Source: Streptomyces camponoticapitis (GTDB taxonomy: Bacteria; Actinomycetota; Actinomycetes; Streptomycetales; Streptomycetaceae). From it: a DNA stretch of 64,000 bases. Shown here piece after piece: positions 36,041-44,535 of the stretch (position 1 is its first letter; each line of letters opens with the position of its first letter). Below the pieces are notes generated by a model. It made no database searches. It had not been told where the DNA came from and saw nothing but the letters and a program-made list of their open reading frames with translations. The stretch lies in contig NZ_BMMV01000006.1 in the NCBI RefSeq assembly GCF_014646115.1, forward strand, positions 186,001 through 250,000. Direction: 5' to 3'. The position numbers and the translations under genes were made by a program.

Positions 36041-37335
36041 GGGCTGCGTACCGTCTCTTCCGCCCGGTGCTCGCGGGCGCCCTTCTCGCCGGGGCGGCCC
36101 TCCTCTCGGCGGGCTGCGCGGCCGAGGAGGAGCCGACGCTGGTGGTTCTCGGCCCATGGACGGACGGCGAGGAGACGCCGTTCAAGACGACGCTCGCGAA
36201 GATAGGGGAACGAACGGGCCGGCAGTACGTGTACAAGGGCACACGCTCGCTGCGCGAGACACTGGTCGCCCAGCTGCGGACGGACACCCCGCCCGACGTG
36301 GCGATCCTCAACGGCCCCGGTGAGCTCGCCGAGTACGCGCTCAACGGGGACGCCCAGCCGCTGGAGGGGGACGTGGAGAACAAGGCAATCTTGCCGTGGG
36401 CACCCAGTCTCTCGGTCACCACCGCGGCGGGCACGGTCAGACACACGTACTGGGTTCCCATTCGGGTGGACCTCAAGTCCATCGTCTGGAGCAGAGCGGG
36501 CGAGGAGGACGCGGGGCCGGAAGAAGCCGTGTGGTGTCTGGGCATGGCCTCGGGCGCGACCTCCGGGTGGCCCGGCACGGACTGGATCGAGGATCTGCTG
36601 CTGCAACGCCAGGGACACGCGGTGTACGAGGATTTCGCCACCGGCCGACTGCCGTGGGACGGAGAGCCCGTGAAGCAGGCGTGGCAGGACTGGGCCACCC
36701 TGCTCGCCGCCGACCAGCCCGGGAACGGCCGGTCCTCGCTCACCAGGCACTTCGAACAGCTGGGCGCGGGCAGCTACGGCCTTCTGAAAGGGAAGGACTG
36801 CACTCGCGAGCACCAGGGTTCCTTCATCGGCCGCCACTACGGCGACGACGTGACGCCCGCTCCGACCTCCCGGTTCATCGACTGGCCGCCGAAGAACAGG
36901 AACGTCTTCGAGGTCTCGGGCGACATGGCAGCGGTGTTCAAGCCGAGCGACGCGGCGTGGGAACTGATGCTGGAACTCACCTCGCCCCGGACGCAGGCCG
37001 ACTGGGTCGAGGCGGCGGGCCCGGGGGAACGGCCGTATTTCCCGTCCGGCAAAACCCGGACGGCGGCCACGACGGGCAAGAACGCCCCGACCGGGGCCTC
37101 GGCGGACGTGGTGCGGATGTTCAACGACGCCGATCAGATCTGCGTGGACGCGTCCGACGCCATGCCGTCGACGCTGCGGGGCGCCTTCCAGCGGGCCGTA
37201 CTGCAATTCCTGGAGAAGCCGGAGGACACCGAGCTGCTCGACGATCTGCTCGCGCAGTTGGAGGCCGAGCGGGTGTTGCAGCGTGAGGCGGACTCGTTCG
37301 CCTTGGACGATCTGTGCGGCGCACCGCCGGGCTGA
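36037..37335 (+). CDS. solute-binding lipoprotein (family 1-like), orphan
   Basis: 432 aa. The GTG start overlaps the previous stop (GTGA), showing coupling. Lipoprotein signal peptide with lipobox LLSAGC (Cys27). The mature part resembles ABC family 1 binding proteins: TLVVLGPWTDGEE start, TLVAQLRTDTPPDVAILNGPGELAEYA, then WVPIRVDLKSIVW. No ABC permease or ATPase gene is nearby, so it is unlikely to serve transport. As with GlnH in the PknG pathway, it may report an extracellular ligand to the adjacent membrane protein. Ligand unknown. A hairpin overlaps the stop codon. Confidence 0.85.
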   Translation: MRAAYRLFRPVLAGALLAGAALLSAGCAAEEEPTLVVLGPWTDGEETPFKTTLAKIGERTGRQYVYKGTRSLRETLVAQLRTDTPPDVAILNGPGELAEYALNGDAQPLEGDVENKAILPWAPSLSVTTAAGTVRHTYWVPIRVDLKSIVWSRAGEEDAGPEEAVWCLGMASGATSGWPGTDWIEDLLLQRQGHAVYEDFATGRLPWDGEPVKQAWQDWATLLAADQPGNGRSSLTRHFEQLGAGSYGLLKGKDCTREHQGSFIGRHYGDDVTPAPTSRFIDWPPKNRNVFEVSGDMAAVFKPSDAAWELMLELTSPRTQADWVEAAGPGERPYFPSGKTRTAATTGKNAPTGASADVVRMFNDADQICVDASDAMPSTLRGAFQRAVLQFLEKPEDTELLDDLLAQLEAERVLQREADSFALDDLCGAPPG

Positions 37336-37349
37336 GGGCCCGGCGGTGC
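37321..37349. terminator. hairpin overlapping the operon's last stop codon
   Basis: Perfect 12-bp stem GCACCGCCGGGC (37321-37332) with GCCCGGCGGTGC (37338-37349) and a 5-nt loop that includes most of the TGA stop. It marks the end of the trypsin-PknG operon, facing the convergent beta-helix gene. Confidence 0.8.
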
Positions 37350-37374
37350 GTATGGCGACGGATACGGGCGGCGG

Positions 37375-38331
37375 TCAGGGCGTGATGGCGATGTTCGTCA
37401 GGCCGCGGCCGCCGGTGACGGTGTTGTTCGAGTGCACGGTCGTCCGGCAGCCGGCGGTGTCGGCGGTGACGTTGATCGCGAGCTGCTTGTCGCCGGTCGC
37501 GCCGGTCAGATCCGACTTGTTGCCGCGGAAGACCGTGCCGCAGCCCCAGCCCGACTGCTGGGTGTGGGTCTCGAAACCGTTGTTGGTGGTGTTCTTCCCG
37601 GTGTTGTTCTCGACGAGGGTGTTGTTGCCCTTCACATCGACCCAGGAGTCGTCGAAGTTGGCACCGGTCAGCCCCCGGCCGTCGAAGGTGTTGCCGATGA
37701 TCTTCGCGCCGGTGGTGCCTTCCTTGATGTCGATGGCCTCGCCGCCGACGTCGGGGCCGATGGTGTTGCCGATGATCTGCGCGTTGTCGCTCTTGTCGGA
37801 GGTGCCTCCGGCGGAGCCGACGTAGACGCCCTCGCCCATGCCCCGGCCGTCGTTGCCGGTGTCGTAGATCCGCGAGTTCTTGATGACACCGTCGCGGCTG
37901 CTCTGGCGGAAGTGGACACCTTCCATGTCCAGGTCGTGGACGACGACGGAGTCGATGACGACGCCGTTGGCGCCGTCCGCCATGATGCCCTTCTGGGCGC
38001 CGGTGAGGGTGATGCCCTTGACGGTCCAGTAGGAGGCGCCGTTGAGGTGCAGCACATAGCCGCCGCCCGCGCTGAGCACGGCCTTCTCCGAACCGGTCAG
38101 CGTGATGCGGGAGTTGGCGGTGCCGGCGACCAGCGCCTTGAAGTTTCCGGTGTAGAGGCCGTCGGCGAGCTGGATCGTGTCGCCGGGCCGGGCGGCGGTG
38201 AGCGCCGACTTCAACTCGGCGGCGGTTTTCACGTTGATGACCGCGGCATGGGCGGGAGTGACCGTCGCGGACAGCACGCCGGCCGTCGTGGCAACGGCGA
38301 GGAGGGTGGGGAGCAGCCTTCGAGCACGCAT
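37375..38331 (-). CDS. secreted right-handed beta-helix protein (polysaccharide lyase-like)
   Basis: 318 aa. Signal peptide ending near residue 30 (TVTPAHAA). The rest is a parallel beta-helix: INVKTAAELKSALTAARPGDTIQLADGLY, then repeated coils such as SRITLTG, YWTVKGITLTG, NGVVIDSVVVHDL, VIKNSRIYDT. The fold and start resemble chondroitinase-B/alginate lyase-like (PL6) and pectate lyase-like proteins; catalytic residues cannot be assigned with confidence. AGGAAGG precedes the ATG. It has a clear vegetative-type promoter at 38410-38438. Confidence 0.82.
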   Translation of the reverse strand: MRARRLLPTLLAVATTAGVLSATVTPAHAAVINVKTAAELKSALTAARPGDTIQLADGLYTGNFKALVAGTANSRITLTGSEKAVLSAGGGYVLHLNGASYWTVKGITLTGAQKGIMADGANGVVIDSVVVHDLDMEGVHFRQSSRDGVIKNSRIYDTGNDGRGMGEGVYVGSAGGTSDKSDNAQIIGNTIGPDVGGEAIDIKEGTTGAKIIGNTFDGRGLTGANFDDSWVDVKGNNTLVENNTGKNTTNNGFETHTQQSGWGCGTVFRGNKSDLTGATGDKQLAINVTADTAGCRTTVHSNNTVTGGRGLTNIAITP

Positions 38332-38359
38332 CGCAAGCGCCTTCCTGCGGAGTGTGGGG

Positions 38360-38371
38360 TCGCATATGCGA
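38360..38371. promoter_or_regulatory. 12-bp perfect palindrome in beta-helix gene leader
   Basis: TCGCATATGCGA is a perfect palindrome lying about 30 nt upstream of the beta-helix start and downstream of its predicted promoter. That is a suitable place for a repressor roadblock or an RNA structure. Confidence 0.5.
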
Positions 38372-38409
38372 ACAGGGAACGAGCTTGTGAACAATGGAGC
38401 TGATTGGCC

Positions 38410-38451
38410 ACCGTAGGGACACCGACCAACCGCGTCAAGGTCCATACCAAT
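38410..38451 (-). promoter_or_regulatory. promoter of beta-helix gene with DasR-like flank
   Basis: On the minus strand, -35 TTGACG (plus CGTCAA 38433-38438), a 17-nt spacer and -10 TACGGT (plus ACCGTA 38410-38415) form a near-consensus Streptomyces promoter. Directly upstream is ATTGGTATGGACCTTG, 11 of 16 positions of the DasR site ACTGGTCTAGACCACT (C/T allowed at position 2). A similar flank precedes the dehydrogenase promoter. Confidence 0.65.
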
Positions 38452-38567
38452 AGCGGGACTTCGGCCTTACTGCCCGCACACACACCCGAACATTCCGGTA
38501 TCTCCCGGCACTTTGGCCACGCCGGCGCCCGGCACATGGAGGCCCGACACTCCGGTGCGGCGATCGC

Positions 38568-38597
38568 TTGCAGTATCCGCACGATCGATCGTACTTT
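38568..38597 (+). promoter_or_regulatory. promoter giving a leaderless SGNH hydrolase mRNA
   Basis: TTGCAG (38568-38573), an 18-nt spacer and TACTTT (38592-38597) end 6 nt before the ATG at 38604. No ribosome site is present. The spacer contains the palindrome ACGATCGATCGT (38581-38592). Confidence 0.6.
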
Positions 38598-38603
38598 TGT
38601 GTC

Positions 38604-39356
38604 ATGACGACTGCGGCAAAGGCCCTCACCGAAGAGACCGATCCCTTCTGCCTCTCACCGGCACGTGCCGCACAGCTCCTCGCCGGTGCTCCGTGGCGAC
38701 GGTTCGCGGTGGCCGGCGACAGCCTGGCCGTCGGCACCGGGGACCCGAGCCCCGGCTACGCGAACGAGCCGTGGGCGGAGCGGGTCCGCGGCGTACTGCG
38801 GCGCGTCCACCCCGAGTTGGCCTATCTGAACACGGGCACGATCGGGGCGACGGCCGCCGACACGCTGGACCGGCAGATGGACGAGATCGTCGCCTTCGGC
38901 CCGGACCTGCTCCATATCTCCTGCGGTGCCAACGACTTGTTCCGGCGGCGGCCCGACTTCGGCCTCGCCGAGCACACGGCGCGGCAGGTGTTGGAGCTGG
39001 CGGCGGGGACCGGGGCGCGGCTGACGACGTTCACGCTGGGCAGGGCGTTCGACGTAACCACCATCCCCGACTTCCCCCAGCGGGTGCGGAAGCTCAACGA
39101 CATCACGCTCCGCCTGGCGGCCGAGTACGGCATGGTGCTCGTCGATATGTGGGACCACCCCCTCAACGCGCGGCCTGATCTGCTGAGCGCGGACCGCATC
39201 CACTTCTCGACGTCGGGCCAGGCGGTACTGGCGTCGGAGGTGGTCAAGTCACTGGCAGCGGTGCTCGGCCCGGTGGGCTCGGCGGAGGGGCCGAGGGTGG
39301 ACGTACCGGACCGCCCCACCAGGGACTGGGTCTACGCGCCGGACTTCACGGGCTGA
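38604..39356 (+). CDS. SGNH/GDSL-family hydrolase
   Basis: 250 aa, cytoplasmic. Block I is FAVAGDSLAVGTGD (Ser nucleophile in GDSL), block II Gly in NTGTIGATA, block III SCGANDL, and block V DRIHFSTSG with the Asp-x-x-His. Esterase or lipase-like; substrate unknown. The start is the ATG next to a -10 element, and translation is probably leaderless. The stop codon lies in three tandem GGGCTGATC repeats. Confidence 0.88.
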   Translation: MTTAAKALTEETDPFCLSPARAAQLLAGAPWRRFAVAGDSLAVGTGDPSPGYANEPWAERVRGVLRRVHPELAYLNTGTIGATAADTLDRQMDEIVAFGPDLLHISCGANDLFRRRPDFGLAEHTARQVLELAAGTGARLTTFTLGRAFDVTTIPDFPQRVRKLNDITLRLAAEYGMVLVDMWDHPLNARPDLLSADRIHFSTSGQAVLASEVVKSLAAVLGPVGSAEGPRVDVPDRPTRDWVYAPDFTG

Positions 39357-39376
39357 TCGGGCTGATCGGGCTGATC
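39350..39376 (+). repeat. three 9-bp tandem repeats at a stop codon
   Basis: GGGCTGATC is repeated three times without interruption; the first copy contains the gene's TGA stop. Probably recent slippage; each copy has an in-frame TGA, so the protein end is unchanged. Confidence 0.8.
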
Positions 39377-39420
39377 GGGCCGGGTGGAGCACCCCGGGCG
39401 GGCGCGGTGGCAAACCGCCC

Positions 39421-41130
39421 TCAGGGCGTGCCGAAGCCCTCGCGGGCGCGCCGTTCCTGGATGAGGCGGACCGCCATCGCGCCCTCGCCGACCGCCGATG
39501 CCACGGTCTTGACGGAACCGCCGCGTACGTCGCCGGCGGCGAACACCCCGGTGAGCGTCGTCTCCAGCATCAGCGGGGCGGGGGTCAGCGACCGCCGGGG
39601 CACCGGGCTGGTCGACGCGACGGCGTCGGGCCCGGACAGGACGAAGCCGCGCCCGTCCAGGGGAAGCGTGCCCTTGAGCCAGCCCGTGTGGGGCCTGACT
39701 CCGATGAAGACGAAGAGCGCCCGTACCTGTGTACGGCTCCGCTCCCCGGTGCGGTTGTCCTCCACCGTGAGCCCTTCGAGCGAGTTCCGTCCGTGCGCTT
39801 CCCGGACCTCGGTGTGCGGACGTACCTCGACGCGTGGGTGGCGTTCGATCTGGTCCACCAGGTAGCGCGACATGGAGGCGCCCAACTCACCTCCGCGCAC
39901 CAGGAGTTCGACACGTGGTGCGAACCCGGCGAGGAAGAGCGCCGCCCGGCCGGCCGAGTCGCCGCCGCCGACCACGGCGACCGGATCGTTGCCGCGCTGC
40001 CGGACCTCCTCCAGGGTGGCGGCGTAGTAGACGCTCGTGCCTTCGAGACGCTCGACGCCGGGGACGGTCAGCCTTCGGTAGCGCGCGCCAGTGGCCACGA
40101 CGATGTGGTGTCCGGCCGCTTCCGTACCGTCGGCGAAGGTGACGACGTAGTGGCCGTCGCTCTCGCGCAGGGCGATCGCCTCGGCGGGCACGGTGATGGC
40201 GGCGCCGAACTTCCGCGCCTGGACCACGGCGCGTTCCATCAGCCCGCCACCCGAGATCCCGGTGGGGAAGCCGAGATAGTTCTCGATACGCGCGGACGTG
40301 GCGGCCTGACCGCCGGTGGCGACGCTGTCGACCATCGCCGTGGTGAGTCCCTCGGACGCGGCGTGGACAGCGGCGGCCAGACCGGCCGGTCCGGCGCCGA
40401 CCACCAGCAGGTCGCGCACGGTGTCGGGCGGCACGCCGGTCGCGGGCAGACCGATGAGCGCGGCCAGTTCGCCGTTCGAGGGGTTGCGCAGGATGTGCCG
40501 TCCGCCCCACAGGACGACCGGTGTCTCCCCGGGTGTGATGCCGAAACGGCTCAGGAGCGCGTCAGCGCCCGGGTCGCGTTCCAGATCGGTCCAGCGGTAC
40601 GGCACCTGGTTGCGGGCGGCCAACTCGCGCAGCCTGCGGCTGTCGGCCGAGTATCCGGAGCCGATGATCTGGAAACCGACGCCCTCGCCGGCGTGCTGTT
40701 CACGGCGGACGAGGAGTGCCTGGAGTACGAGGTCCCCGAAGCCCGGCTCGCGCACGACGAGTTCGCGCAGACTCTCCACGGGGAGCGTCAGCACTTCGCC
40801 GGGTTCTCGGGCGATCACGGAGTAGAAGGCCGCCCGGCCTTCGAGGAGGCCGAGCTCACCGAGGAACCTGCCGGGTCCATGGACCCGGATCTCCCGCTCG
40901 TCCGGGCTTCCGGGCCCCTTCACCACGACGACCGAACCGCGCAGGATCACCAGGAACCGCTCGCAGGTCTCCCCCTCCACGAAGAGGCGTTCGCCCTCCT
41001 CAAAGGTGCGGCGGCTGCCGGACCGGTCGAGGATGTCGATCTGTTCGGGGCTCAGCCGGGGGTAGGCGCCGTTCAGATCGGCCGTCTCGTCGGGCGGCAC
41101 CTCGTCGCCCCGGACGCCGTCGGCGGACAT
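39421..41130 (-). CDS. cNMP-binding / thioredoxin reductase-like flavoprotein lacking redox cysteines
   Basis: 569 aa. A cyclic nucleotide-binding-like domain (about 35-155, FEEGERLFVEGETCERFLVILRG) is followed by a thioredoxin-fold segment (about 160-250, GFQIIGSGYSADSRRLREL) and a pyridine nucleotide/FAD reductase domain (about 258-569, LLVVGAGPAGLAAA, GGQAATSARIENYLGFP, VVGGGDSAGRAA, GVFAAGDVR). The reductase CxxC is replaced by SVYYAAT and the thioredoxin-fold CxxC is missing; Cys56 is the only cysteine. It therefore cannot work as a normal dithiol reductase. It is the last gene of the chaperone operon, starting on the stop of the zinc-finger gene (TGATG). Confidence 0.85.
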   Translation of the reverse strand: MSADGVRGDEVPPDETADLNGAYPRLSPEQIDILDRSGSRRTFEEGERLFVEGETCERFLVILRGSVVVVKGPGSPDEREIRVHGPGRFLGELGLLEGRAAFYSVIAREPGEVLTLPVESLRELVVREPGFGDLVLQALLVRREQHAGEGVGFQIIGSGYSADSRRLRELAARNQVPYRWTDLERDPGADALLSRFGITPGETPVVLWGGRHILRNPSNGELAALIGLPATGVPPDTVRDLLVVGAGPAGLAAAVHAASEGLTTAMVDSVATGGQAATSARIENYLGFPTGISGGGLMERAVVQARKFGAAITVPAEAIALRESDGHYVVTFADGTEAAGHHIVVATGARYRRLTVPGVERLEGTSVYYAATLEEVRQRGNDPVAVVGGGDSAGRAALFLAGFAPRVELLVRGGELGASMSRYLVDQIERHPRVEVRPHTEVREAHGRNSLEGLTVEDNRTGERSRTQVRALFVFIGVRPHTGWLKGTLPLDGRGFVLSGPDAVASTSPVPRRSLTPAPLMLETTLTGVFAAGDVRGGSVKTVASAVGEGAMAVRLIQERRAREGFGTP

Positions 41131-41393
41131 CAGACGAGTGCCTCGTGGAGATAGCACCAGCGCCAGTTCTGGCGCGGTACGTAAGGCTCGACGATCGGAT
41201 GGCCGTCCGCACGCGCGTGGAAACGAGCGTGCCTGAGCGGCGATGAGTCGCAGCAACCGACGTGCCCGCAGGTCAGACAGAGCCGCAGCTGCACCCAGGG
41301 CGTGCCCAGCCGCAGGCACTCCTCACAGCCCTCCGGGGTCAGCGGCTCGACAGATCGCACCATGGAGAGATGCGGGTCGACTCCGATGCTCAT
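41130..41393 (-). CDS. UBP-type zinc finger protein
   Basis: 87 aa, almost entirely a ZnF-UBP domain: CEECL, LRLCLTCGHVGCCDSS, RHARFHARADGHPIV, WCYLH. In eukaryotes this domain binds the free C-terminus of ubiquitin; in bacteria, which lack ubiquitin here, its partner is unknown. ATG 41393 has AAGGAG 8 nt upstream; a GTG 9 nt earlier is less likely. Sits between thioredoxin and the flavoprotein, the usual neighbourhood of bacterial UBP fingers. Confidence 0.88.
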   Translation of the reverse strand: MSIGVDPHLSMVRSVEPLTPEGCEECLRLGTPWVQLRLCLTCGHVGCCDSSPLRHARFHARADGHPIVEPYVPRQNWRWCYLHEALV

Positions 41394-41398
41394 GGTGC

Positions 41399-41884
41399 TC
41401 ACTCCTTTTCCCGTCGGACGGACTTACGGTCGGCGATGGCCTGTCGCACCCAGGACCGCAGCGCGGGCGCGGGCGCCGCGCCGGCCTGCCGGGCGATGAT
41501 CTCCCCGCCGTCCATGAGGAGCAGCGTGGGCACCGCCTGGACCTCGAACCGGGCGGCGAGCCCGGGCGACCGGTCGATGTCCACCTTGACGAGCTTGATC
41601 TCCCCGGCCAGTTCCTGGGCGACCTGTTCCAGGGCGGGGCTGACCGTGCGGCAGGGCCCGCACCAGACGGCCCAGAGGTCCACGAGGACGGAGGGGCCCG
41701 GCCGTTCGGCGATCCGGGCGAAGTCGTCGTCCGCGGCGTCCGCGATCCAGGGAAGCGCGTAGTGGCAGTTGCCGCAGCGCGGGGTGCCGTCCGCTTCGGC
41801 CGGCACCCGGTTCCTGCGTCCGCAGTGCGGGCAGACGGTGACCCGCGATTCCTTGGTCCCGGCTTCCGTGACGGGCGATTCCAT
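41399..41884 (-). CDS. trxC: thioredoxin (Trx2/TrxC type with zinc motif)
   Basis: 161 aa. The N-terminal zinc ribbon CPHCGRRNRVP...CGNCH (about residues 18-41) precedes a thioredoxin fold with active site WAVWCGPC and the cis-Pro QAVPTLLL. It reduces protein disulfides; Trx2-type proteins are stress-induced. The ATG lies 5 nt after the clpB stop, with GGGAG in range, so translation follows clpB. The reductase expected to recharge it is not the cysteine-poor flavoprotein downstream. Confidence 0.92.
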   Translation of the reverse strand: MESPVTEAGTKESRVTVCPHCGRRNRVPAEADGTPRCGNCHYALPWIADAADDDFARIAERPGPSVLVDLWAVWCGPCRTVSPALEQVAQELAGEIKLVKVDIDRSPGLAARFEVQAVPTLLLMDGGEIIARQAGAAPAPALRSWVRQAIADRKSVRREKE

Positions 41885-41889
41885 GGTGT

Positions 41890-44535
41890 TCACGCTCCCT
41901 GTCCCACGGTCTCCCGTGGCCTGCTGTCGGCGAACGTGACGACGAGTTCGCCGTTCTGGGCGTCGACCAGGATCGTCGCGCCGTCCTCGACGTCACCGCG
42001 CAGCAGCGCCCGGCCGATGAGGGTCTCGACCTCGTGGGAGATGTAGCGGCGCAGCGGCCTGGCGCCGTAGACGGGGTCGAAGCCCTGGTGGGCGATGAGT
42101 TCACGGGCCCCTGGGGTGAGGTCGACGCTGATCCGGCGTTCGGCGAGCCGCCCGCGCAGTTCGTCGAACTGAAGCTCCACGATGCGTCCGATCTGTTCCA
42201 GGCCCAGGGGCTGGAACAGCACGATGTCGTCGACCCTGTTGAGGAATTCGGGGCGGAAGTGGGCCCGTAGCTCGCCCATCACGAGATCGCGGGCGTCGGG
42301 CTTGATCTCGCCGCCGGCGGTCGCGCCGTCGAGGAGATGGGACGACCCGATGTTGGACGTCATGATGATCACCGTGTTGCGGAAGTCGACCGCCCTGCCC
42401 TGGGCGTCGGTGATGCGGCCGTCGTCCAGGATCTGCAGGAGGGTGTTGAAGACGTCGGCGTGGGCCTTCTCGATCTCGTCGAACAGGACGACGGAGTACG
42501 GTTTGCGGCGTACGGCCTCGGTGAGCTGGCCGCCCTCCTCGTATCCGACGTAACCCGGGGGCGCGCCGACCAGCCGGCTGACCGTGTGCCGCTCCTGGTA
42601 CTCGCTCATGTCGAGACGGACCATGTTCTCCTCGGAGTCGAAGAGCGCGGCCGCGAGGGTTTTGGCGAGTTCGGTCTTTCCCACTCCGGTCGGTCCCAGG
42701 AAGATGAAGGACCCGATGGGCCTGCGCGGGTCGCGGATGCCGGACCGGGCCCGGATGATGGCGTCGGCGACCAGCCGGACGGCCTCGTCCTGGCCGATGA
42801 CACGCTCCTGGAGTATCTCGTCCAGGCGGAGCAGCTTCTCGCGTTCGCCCTCCTGGAGCCGGGTCACGGGGATACCTGTCCAGGCGGCCACGATCTCGGC
42901 GATCTCGTCCTCGGTGACCACTTCGCGCAGGAGCCTGGTCTCCCCCTGTTTGGCGGCGAGTTGATCCTCCTCGGAGGCGAGCCGGCGTTCGAGTTCGGTG
43001 AGCCGCCCGTAGCGCAGTTCCGCGGCCCGGTCGAGGTCGTAGTTCCGTTCGGCCTCCTCCGCGTCGCGCCGGACCTGTTCGAGTTCCTGACGCAGGTCCT
43101 GGACACGGCGGATGGCCTGGCGTTCGGCTTCCCACTGCGCCTGCTTGGCGTCGGCCTCGCCGCGCAGATCGGCGAGTTCACGGCGGAGTTCGGTGAGCCG
43201 GGCCTCGCTGGCGGCGTCCGACTCCTTGGAGAGCGCGGCCTCCTCGATCTCCAGACGGGTGACCCGGCGGGTGATCTCGTCCAGCTCGGCGGGCATGGAG
43301 TCGATCTCGGTGCGCAGCCGGGCGCAGGCCTCGTCGACGAGATCGATGGCCTTGTCGGGGAGGAAGCGGTCGGTGATGTAGCGGTGGCTGAGCGTCGCCG
43401 CCGCGACCAGGGCGGTGTCCTGGATCCGTACGCCGTGGAAGACCTCCAGGCGCTCGCGCAGTCCCCGGAGGATGGAGACGGTGTCCTCGACGCTCGGCTC
43501 GTCCACCAGCACCTGCTGGAAACGCCGTTCGAGCGCGGCGTCGGACTCGACGCGTTTGCGGTACTCGTCCAGCGTGGTGGCGCCGATCATATGGAGTTCG
43601 CCGCGGGCGAGCATGGGCTTGAGCATGTTGCCCGCGTCCATGGCCCCCTCCGGGCCGCCTCCCGCGCCGACCACGGTGTGCAGTTCGTCGACGAAGAGCA
43701 GGATCCGCCCGGCGGCGGCCTTGACCTCGCCGAGGACTGCCTTGAGTCGTTCCTCGAACTCGCCGCGGTACTTGGCGCCCGCGACGAGCGACCCCATGTC
43801 GAGGGAGAAGACGGTCTTGTCTCGCAGCCCTTCGGGGACGTCGCCCCGCACGATGCGCTGGGCGAGTCCTTCGACGATGGCCGTCTTGCCGACGCCGGGG
43901 TCGCCGATGAGGACCGGGTTGTTCTTCCGTTTGCGGCTGAGGATCTGGGTGACGCGGCGGATCTCGGCGTCGCGGCCGATCACCGGGTCGAGGGTGCCCT
44001 CGCGTGCCTCGCCGACCAGGTCGCGGCCGTACTTCTCCAGGGCCTCGTAGGCCCCTTCGGGGGTCGCGGAGGTCACTCGCTGGTTGCCGCGGACCCGGGT
44101 GAGCGCGGCGAGGAAGGCTTCCTTGGTGAGGCCGTACTCCTTCAGAAGCCGTCCGGCGGAACTGGCGGAGCCCTCGTCGACGAGGGCGAGCACCAGATGC
44201 TCGACGGAGACGTACTCGTCCTTGAGCCGGTGCGCCTCCTGTTCGGCGGTGTCCAGCAGTCTGCCGAGGCGCTGGGTGACGAAGACCTGGCCCGGCGCCG
44301 CTCCGGGGCCGGTGCTGCGCGGCCTGCGGGAGAGGTCGGCCTCCACGGCGGTGCGCAGCGCCCCGGTGTCGGTGCCCGCCTGGTCCAGCAGTCGCGGGAC
44401 GAGGCCGTCCCGCTGGTCCAGGAGCGCGAGGAGCAGATGCTCGCCGTCGGTCTCGTTCTGCCCGAGGCGTACGGCCACCGTCTGGGCGTCCTGCAGCGCC
44501 TCCTGGGACTTCTGGGTGAGCCGGTTCATGTCCAT
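41890..44535 (-). CDS. clpB: ClpB disaggregase (Hsp100)
   Basis: 881 aa, full length. N-domain ([15 protein letters not shown]), NBD1 with Walker [14 protein letters not shown], coiled-coil middle domain (about 405-520), NBD2 with Walker [13 protein letters not shown] and the C-terminal domain. It extracts polypeptides from aggregates together with DnaK. The start overlaps the cbpM stop by 10 nt. Its place inside a dnaK operon suggests joint heat/oxidative control and possibly a second, specialised disaggregation machine. Confidence 0.96.
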   Translation of the reverse strand: MDMNRLTQKSQEALQDAQTVAVRLGQNETDGEHLLLALLDQRDGLVPRLLDQAGTDTGALRTAVEADLSRRPRSTGPGAAPGQVFVTQRLGRLLDTAEQEAHRLKDEYVSVEHLVLALVDEGSASSAGRLLKEYGLTKEAFLAALTRVRGNQRVTSATPEGAYEALEKYGRDLVGEAREGTLDPVIGRDAEIRRVTQILSRKRKNNPVLIGDPGVGKTAIVEGLAQRIVRGDVPEGLRDKTVFSLDMGSLVAGAKYRGEFEERLKAVLGEVKAAAGRILLFVDELHTVVGAGGGPEGAMDAGNMLKPMLARGELHMIGATTLDEYRKRVESDAALERRFQQVLVDEPSVEDTVSILRGLRERLEVFHGVRIQDTALVAAATLSHRYITDRFLPDKAIDLVDEACARLRTEIDSMPAELDEITRRVTRLEIEEAALSKESDAASEARLTELRRELADLRGEADAKQAQWEAERQAIRRVQDLRQELEQVRRDAEEAERNYDLDRAAELRYGRLTELERRLASEEDQLAAKQGETRLLREVVTEDEIAEIVAAWTGIPVTRLQEGEREKLLRLDEILQERVIGQDEAVRLVADAIIRARSGIRDPRRPIGSFIFLGPTGVGKTELAKTLAAALFDSEENMVRLDMSEYQERHTVSRLVGAPPGYVGYEEGGQLTEAVRRKPYSVVLFDEIEKAHADVFNTLLQILDDGRITDAQGRAVDFRNTVIIMTSNIGSSHLLDGATAGGEIKPDARDLVMGELRAHFRPEFLNRVDDIVLFQPLGLEQIGRIVELQFDELRGRLAERRISVDLTPGARELIAHQGFDPVYGARPLRRYISHEVETLIGRALLRGDVEDGATILVDAQNGELVVTFADSRPRETVGQGA

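Noticed and set aside
36037..37335. Part of a sugar ABC transporter
   Set aside because: No permease or ATPase gene on either side; coupling to the kinase/membrane genes is stronger evidence for a sensor role.
39421..41130. Canonical thioredoxin reductase TrxB
   Set aside because: It lacks the active-site CxxC and contains only one cysteine.
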